This document shows, one piece after another, positions 17,425 to 17,526 of a stretch of DNA of 17,526 nucleotides. The DNA comes from Amoebophrya sp. AT5.2. Lineage: Eukaryota > Sar > Dinophyceae > Syndiniales > Amoebophryaceae. Location: the NCBI GenBank assembly GCA_005223375.1, contig RXOD01004877.1, forward strand, positions 1 to 17,526. Direction: 5' to 3'. The notes beneath the pieces were generated by a model. It did no database searches. It was not told the origin of the DNA and worked only from the letters and a program-made list of their open reading frames with translations. Made by a program: the position numbers and the translations under genes. The first letter of the stretch is position 1; each line of letters begins with the position of its first letter.

Positions 17425-17526
17425 CTGCGGTTTATGGAGAGACCAGATGGTAAGTGGGTAAGTGGTAAGTGAAATCTTTTGGGCGCTTTTTGGAGCCAGT
17501 ACGAGCAGAAAAGCGGCTGTCCGCGG
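17425..17526 (-). other. Probable end of an upstream intron (window edge)
   Basis: Read on the minus strand this stretch holds three direct copies of a CACTTACC-type word (plus-strand GGTAAGTG at 17449-17456 and 17457-17464, GTAAGTG at 17465-17471), then a pyrimidine-rich tract and CCGCAG at the exon A border. It has no stop in the exon frame, so it could be coding (reading AAFLLVLAPKSAQ, vaguely signal-peptide-like). The composition and repeats favour intron. Confidence 0.5.

Overview
The window looks like nuclear DNA of an alveolate, most likely a dinoflagellate-lineage protist (a compact, parasitic Syndiniales-type genome such as Amoebophrya would fit). The grounds are GC-rich exons ending mostly in G/C codons, AT-richer introns, GC as well as GT splice donors, intron ends carrying short direct and inverted repeats, long threonine linkers between extracellular-type domains, and a cysteine module of the GC(S/Y)...FN...G...P(V/I)CK type that I associate with dinoflagellate proteins. 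The lineage is an inference; no marker gene is present.

Essentially everything lies on the minus strand and reads as one giant gene that runs through the whole window. Its start lies beyond base 17526 and its end lies before base 1. I propose seven exons, read from high to low coordinates: A (17424-16294), B (15740-14523), C (14031-13170), D (12854-11761), E (11319-9117), F (8771-8074) and G (6096-1). With these boundaries all phases match and about 4,430 codons are in frame with no stop. Exon G alone is 2,032 open codons. The open frames on the plus strand are shadows of GC-rich codons.

The deduced protein has four parts. (1) A cysteine-rich, lectin-like N-terminal part in exons A and B: a PAN/apple-like domain, a beta-sandwich-like region, two copies of the cysteine module (the second is split by intron A/B and restored by splicing), then two F5/8-C / F-type-lectin-like domains. 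(2) A rod of roughly 1,000 residues predicted as coiled coil, from the end of B through C and D to the first third of E. (3) A small alpha/beta half-domain followed by an acidic, low-complexity, disordered stretch in the rest of E. (4) An array of at least twelve diverged units of about 150-200 residues in F and G, separated by Thr/Pro, Ser or Gly-rich linkers. Each unit looks like two beta-alpha-beta halves, with a frequent N-x-T sequon in the first helix and an aromatic-Pro step before the second. This suggests a very large, glycosylated, mucin-like surface or secreted adhesin. The function is inferred only.

The five short introns (315-553 bp) and one long one (about 2 kb) hold no gene I can support. 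Their ends show direct repeats (TAAGCCG, AGGCGGA, CCAGCTGGT) and terminal or subterminal inverted repeats (clearest in intron D/E), and several share internal words. This is the look of introner-like mobile introns. No RNA gene, CRISPR array, insertion sequence or bacterial-type regulatory site was seen.
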